Positions 6,278 to 8,523 of a stretch of 8,523 nucleotides of DNA are shown here, piece by piece. The stretch lies in the NCBI GenBank assembly GCA_000434635.1, contig HF988103.1, forward strand, positions 13,084-21,606. The letters are read 5' to 3'. A program made the position numbers and the translations under genes. The notes below the pieces were generated by a model. That model made no database searches. It worked only from the letters and a program-made list of their open reading frames with translations, and was not told the DNA's origin. This DNA is from Firmicutes bacterium CAG:110. GTDB lineage: Bacteria > Bacillota > Clostridia > Oscillospirales > Oscillospiraceae. The first letter of the stretch is position 1. Each line of letters begins with the position of its first letter.

Positions 6278-6300
6278 GTACAAATCAACACGATTTGTAC
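6278..6300. repeat. inverted repeat GTACAAATC-GATTTGTAC, possible operator
   Basis: Perfect 9-bp arms at 6278-6286 and 6292-6300 flank a 5-nt centre. The site is just upstream of a minus-strand TTGACA hexamer ahead of the CHC2 operon, a location suited to a regulator binding site or an iteron-like origin element. It is followed by two AGGCCTC copies (6304-6310 and 6331-6337). Confidence 0.45.
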
Positions 6301-6361
6301 ATGAGGCCTCAATTTGTCCTCTCACTTACTAGGCCTCGAGTCGAATTCTTTTATAAGCACA

Positions 6362-6389
6362 GCACCAGAATGCGAAAGCGTCAGCACCA
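6362..6389 (+). repeat. GCACCA direct repeats, possible right-end integrase arm sites
   Basis: GCACCA occurs at 6362-6367 and 6384-6389, 22 bp apart (two helical turns), matching the core of the left-end CGCACCAAT repeats. The match is only six bases and the copies flank AT-rich DNA, so the reading as arm sites near the element's right end is tentative. Confidence 0.3.
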
Positions 6390-6471
6390 AAATTATGTAA
6401 AAATGTTCGAGATAGATTGTATTTGTTAATAAACTGATGATAGAAATAGCAAAAAATATTTTTCTCGCATA

Positions 6472-6500
6472 TTGAGAAATATAGGTTGATTTGCTATAAT
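6472..6500 (+). promoter_or_regulatory. promoter of the ATPase gene
   Basis: TTGAGA (6472-6477), a 17-bp spacer and TATAAT (6495-6500) preceded by TGC make a strong sigma-A promoter with extended -10. The ATPase ATG is 39 bp downstream of the -10. Confidence 0.75.
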
Positions 6501-6538
6501 CACAGAAAACAATCAACTTATGATATGAGTGATAAACT

Positions 6539-7861
6539 ATGGAACGAATCAGATCATACAGAGCCCAGCTCTACGCCCATGTACGCAGCCATTGGGAAAG
6601 CAAATCCACGCCGTGGATTACACAGCTTTGCGGCAAAAGTGGAATGGGCAAGACGACCCTTGCAAGGAGCTACCTGGAAGCATTCAACGGGGAATACTTT
6701 TCCCTCCGAAACCTGGATGCTGCGTTTGCCCCGCGGATATTTCTTTCCGGGTGCAAGCTGTGGAAAGACTTTTTCGCAGAGATTGGAGAAACAAAAAATC
6801 GTCCAGTCATCTTTTTCGATGACGTGGACGATAAAAACGATAAGAAAGATTTTATAAATGCACTTCCGGCTCTGGCTGGAAAGGCGTATGTTGTGCTGCT
6901 TGTTCGGAATCTGATGGAACTGCCGTTTCCATTTGATGTGATACAAATGACGGCAATGACGATGCCCATGCTGCTGGCTGAAAATAGGGCACTGGAGCCA
7001 CTGGATGCGCTTCGCACAATTGCGATTACGGATGGCATTCCGGAGCTGGTGCGGCTATTCGACTTTCAAAAGAGCTTTGCGGAGAATCTATCACCGCTCT
7101 TTGCACACGACTCTGCGTATTTCTGTTATGCGGAATCAGAGCTGCGCAGAAACTTCCGAACACCCGAAACATACAATATCCTGCTTTATGGCATGGCAAC
7201 GGGGTATAATCGAATCAGCCAGCTGTCAGAGTTTTCCGGTTTCCCGCAGAACAAATGTGATAAGTATTTGAAAGCACTGGACAAAGCCGGGCTTTTGGAA
7301 ACCGAGCAAAAGAAAGATGCTGCCGGACATATCCGCACACACTATTATCCCAAAGGCGGCTATTGGAAAACGTGGTTCCGGTATGTGTTTCCATCGCAAG
7401 GCCGCTATCTTGAAGTGCAGAAGGAAGAAGCCCTACAGCAGCTTGTGGATGAAATGGATAAAACAATTGTTGTAGAATACTTCAAAAAGGTCTGCTGGAA
7501 CTGGTTGGAGAAAAATTATCACAGCTGCTATTGGGATGGATTTCTCAAATTCGATGATCCGAAACAGCGGGATGTGATGGTCAATGGCGTTCGCTTTGAT
7601 TATGTGCAGGAGACAAAAGATCACACAATTTATGTGAAGATTTGGGACAATGTTCGAGAAGGATTTCCGAAAGAAGCGTTCCAGAAAATAGAAGCTGCAA
7701 CAACGGCAGTCCGTCCCTTTTATGAGAATATCTACTTCCTTTTCTCAGCCGGCAGAGCCTGTAACTATGTAGAGGAGGTTCGGAATCTGGAAACGGTTTC
7801 GGTGGTGAATTTGAAATCACTGGTTGGGCAGAAAAATAAAGACGTTTTTGAGAAATTATGA
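6539..7861 (+). CDS. AAA/STAND-like ATPase with winged helix and DUF234-like C-terminal domain
   Basis: A 440-aa ATPase of the archaeal-type family often seen in gut Firmicutes; function in bacteria is mostly unknown, and roles in defence or mobile elements have been suggested. Walker A GKSGMGKTT (32-40), Walker B VIFFDDVDD (90-98) and sensor-1 LLVRN (120-124) are intact. A winged helix spans about 211-256, and KGGYWKTWFRYVFPSQGRYLE-like sequence (272-291) opens the DUF234 region. DUF234 domains resemble PD-(D/E)xK nucleases. Here RFDYV (352-356) keeps the Asp, but the ExK position reads YVK (365-367), so nuclease activity is doubtful. No signal peptide or membrane segment is visible. The ribosome binding site is weak (GAG about 12 nt upstream). 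Its stop overlaps an ATG (ATGA at 7858-7861) that leads only an 8-codon ORF, so the following gene has been lost or replaced. Confidence 0.75.
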   Translation: MERIRSYRAQLYAHVRSHWESKSTPWITQLCGKSGMGKTTLARSYLEAFNGEYFSLRNLDAAFAPRIFLSGCKLWKDFFAEIGETKNRPVIFFDDVDDKNDKKDFINALPALAGKAYVVLLVRNLMELPFPFDVIQMTAMTMPMLLAENRALEPLDALRTIAITDGIPELVRLFDFQKSFAENLSPLFAHDSAYFCYAESELRRNFRTPETYNILLYGMATGYNRISQLSEFSGFPQNKCDKYLKALDKAGLLETEQKKDAAGHIRTHYYPKGGYWKTWFRYVFPSQGRYLEVQKEEALQQLVDEMDKTIVVEYFKKVCWNWLEKNYHSCYWDGFLKFDDPKQRDVMVNGVRFDYVQETKDHTIYVKIWDNVREGFPKEAFQKIEAATTAVRPFYENIYFLFSAGRACNYVEEVRNLETVSVVNLKSLVGQKNKDVFEKL

Positions 7862-7879
7862 GAAAGAAAAAGTGGGTGA

Positions 7880-8380
7880 ATTGAGCCATTACATCTCGTG
7901 CTTGTCGAGGAGCCGGAAGCGCATCTACATGTACAAGTTCAACAGGTCTTTATTCGCAAAGCTTATAGCGTGCTGCGCAACCATGAAAAGCTTGGGAAAA
8001 GTGATGCCTTTTCTACACAACTTGTAATAAGCACACATTCAAGTCATATTGCACGGGAAGAAGAATTTGCAAATTTGCGGTATTTCAAACGCTTACCTAA
8101 GGACTTTGAGGGAAAAGTTGCAACATCTAAAGTCGTTAATCTTTCTGATGTTTTTGGTAAAGATGATGCAACCAAACGTTTTGTTACAAGATATTTGCAG
8201 ACAACCCACTGCGATTTGTTTTTTGCTGATGGGGTCATTTTGGTTGAGGGTTCAGCGGAACACATGTTGTTGCCGCATTTTATTAGGAATAAGCAGTATG
8301 AGATGATGGGTATTGTTTGCCCGCAGTATGCGGAGAAGAATATCCTGATTGATTATGGCGTAATTGAAGAGGCGGAGTAA
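7880..8380 (+). pseudogene. OLD family ATPase/TOPRIM nuclease, remnant lacking both ends
   Basis: The frame opens just after a TGA at 7877-7879 and already reads IEPLHLVLVEEPEAHLHVQ, the Walker B region of OLD proteins. The GTG at 7898 is therefore internal. STHSSHIA (H-loop) and ADGVILVEGSAEHML (start of the TOPRIM domain with its catalytic Glu) follow. Full OLD proteins have about 550-650 residues. Missing here are the N-terminal half with the P-loop, and everything after HFIRNK, including the TOPRIM DxD. The last ~25 residues (MMGIVCPQYAEK...VIEEAE) do not look like OLD and may come from another gene. OLD proteins are DNA nucleases, known from phage P2 interference and in Gabija defence (GajA). 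This copy cannot be an active enzyme. Confidence 0.82.
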
Positions 8381-8523
8381 TGTCAAAGAGATATGCCAGA
8401 CAACTACATAGTGTAGATGATTTGATTGCCGCTGTTGAAGAATACGGCTTTCTGCCCTTCTTTCGGAACGAGATTCACGGCTTCTCCATCGAGGAACTTT
8501 GCCCACCTGAGTTATGGTTTGCG
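8380..8523 (+). CDS. probable AlkZ-related protein, N-terminal part (cut by window end)
   Basis: The ATG shares the A of the preceding TAA (TAATG), and GGCGGAG lies just upstream, so translation is coupled to the preceding frame. The 48 visible codons start MSKRYARQLHSVDDLIAAVE and contain EYGFLPFFRNEIHGFSIEELCPPELWF. This resembles the N-terminus of uncharacterised AlkZ-related proteins of gut Clostridia, recalled from memory and not checked. No enzyme motif is visible in this part. Confidence 0.5.
   Translation, partial: MSKRYARQLHSVDDLIAAVEEYGFLPFFRNEIHGFSIEELCPPELWFA

Larger units (their letters stand above)
1245..6400. mobile_element. decayed integrative and mobilizable element (IME), approximate limits
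   Basis: The element is defined by the int remnant, xis, MobV relaxase with oriT, a small Cys-rich protein, an SF3 helicase and a CHC2 protein, all on the minus strand. It contains no conjugation ATPase or type IV secretion genes, so it would be mobilizable rather than self-transmissible. The left limit lies between the ychF ribosome binding site (about 1244) and the first CGCACCAAT repeat (1281). The right limit is inferred from the end of the CHC2 operon leader and from GCACCA repeats at 6362-6389. I could not find a convincing direct-repeat attL/attR pair, so both boundaries are inference. The ATPase further right could be cargo or chromosomal. Confidence 0.6.
6126..6471. other. AT-rich intergenic region at the probable right end of the element
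   Basis: No gene is supported. The left part is the leader of the CHC2 gene. A minus-strand TTGACA at 6257-6262 has no good -10 at normal spacing. The right part (6340-6470) is very AT-rich and lies next to the forward ATPase promoter. The element's right junction probably falls here, and separate repeats are listed below. Confidence 0.4.

Noticed and set aside
6322..6516. A 64-codon minus-strand frame in the AT-rich intergenic region
   Set aside because: It overlaps the forward promoter, has no ribosome binding site and a composition expected from AT-rich DNA.
7898..8380. An intact 160-aa small ATPase starting at GTG 7898
   Set aside because: OLD-like sequence continues upstream of the GTG to the preceding stop, no ribosome binding site precedes it, and the P-loop is missing, so it is a remnant.
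1..8523. tRNA or rRNA gene serving as the integration site
   Set aside because: No cloverleaf or rRNA sequence is visible; the element lies next to the 5' end of ychF instead.

Overview
The window looks like a Gram-positive gut Clostridia chromosome (Oscillospiraceae / Faecalibacterium-like). The evidence is a GC-rich ychF housekeeping gene, strong AAAGGAG/AGGAGG ribosome binding sites, and a mobile element whose xis, MobV relaxase, Cys-rich small protein and P4-type helicase resemble element genes common in that group. The genus call is inference from protein resemblance only.

Layout. (1) 1-128: intergenic DNA with three or four back-to-back hairpins downstream of ychF. (2) 129-1226 (-): complete ychF/OLA1-type ATPase. 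(3) About 1245 to about 6400: a decayed integrative and mobilizable element (IME) integrated just upstream of the ychF ribosome binding site. All its genes read toward ychF. In transcription order from the right they are: a CHC2 zinc-finger protein (5520-6125), a P4/D5-type SF3 helicase (4181-5578), a 53-aa Cys-rich protein (3741-3902), a non-coding hairpin-rich stretch, a MobV-like oriT (3377-3415), a MobV relaxase (2050-3324), a Tn916-type excisionase (1747-1962) and a tyrosine integrase gene (1321-1594). The integrase keeps its promoter, ribosome binding site, first ~30 codons and last ~60 codons, but has lost the middle and is frameshifted. Direct repeats of CGCACCAAT and palindromes around TTGGTGCGCACCAA flank the int remnant and are probable integrase arm sites or operators. 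(4) 6126-6538: AT-rich intergenic DNA with an inverted repeat and a strong forward promoter. (5) 6539-7861 (+): an AAA/STAND-like ATPase with a winged helix and a DUF234-like C-terminal domain. (6) 7880-8380 (+): an OLD-family ATPase/TOPRIM nuclease remnant missing both ends. (7) 8380-8523 (+): the first 48 codons of a probable AlkZ-related protein, starting on the stop codon of the OLD remnant.

How it works together. The relaxase and oriT would support mobilization by a helper conjugative element, the CHC2 protein and SF3 helicase would replicate or prime the excised form, and Xis/Int would excise it. The internal integrase deletion means this copy probably cannot move without an integrase supplied in trans. 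The intact int promoter now points into ychF with no obvious terminator between them, so the element may have become a promoter donor for a housekeeping gene. The ATPase/OLD pair beyond the right end resembles a worn-down defence or accessory locus. I did not find a clearly novel complete system. The most unusual items are the int deletion with its retained, structured leader, the oriT with its hairpin array, and the ATPase/OLD/AlkZ-like junctions.
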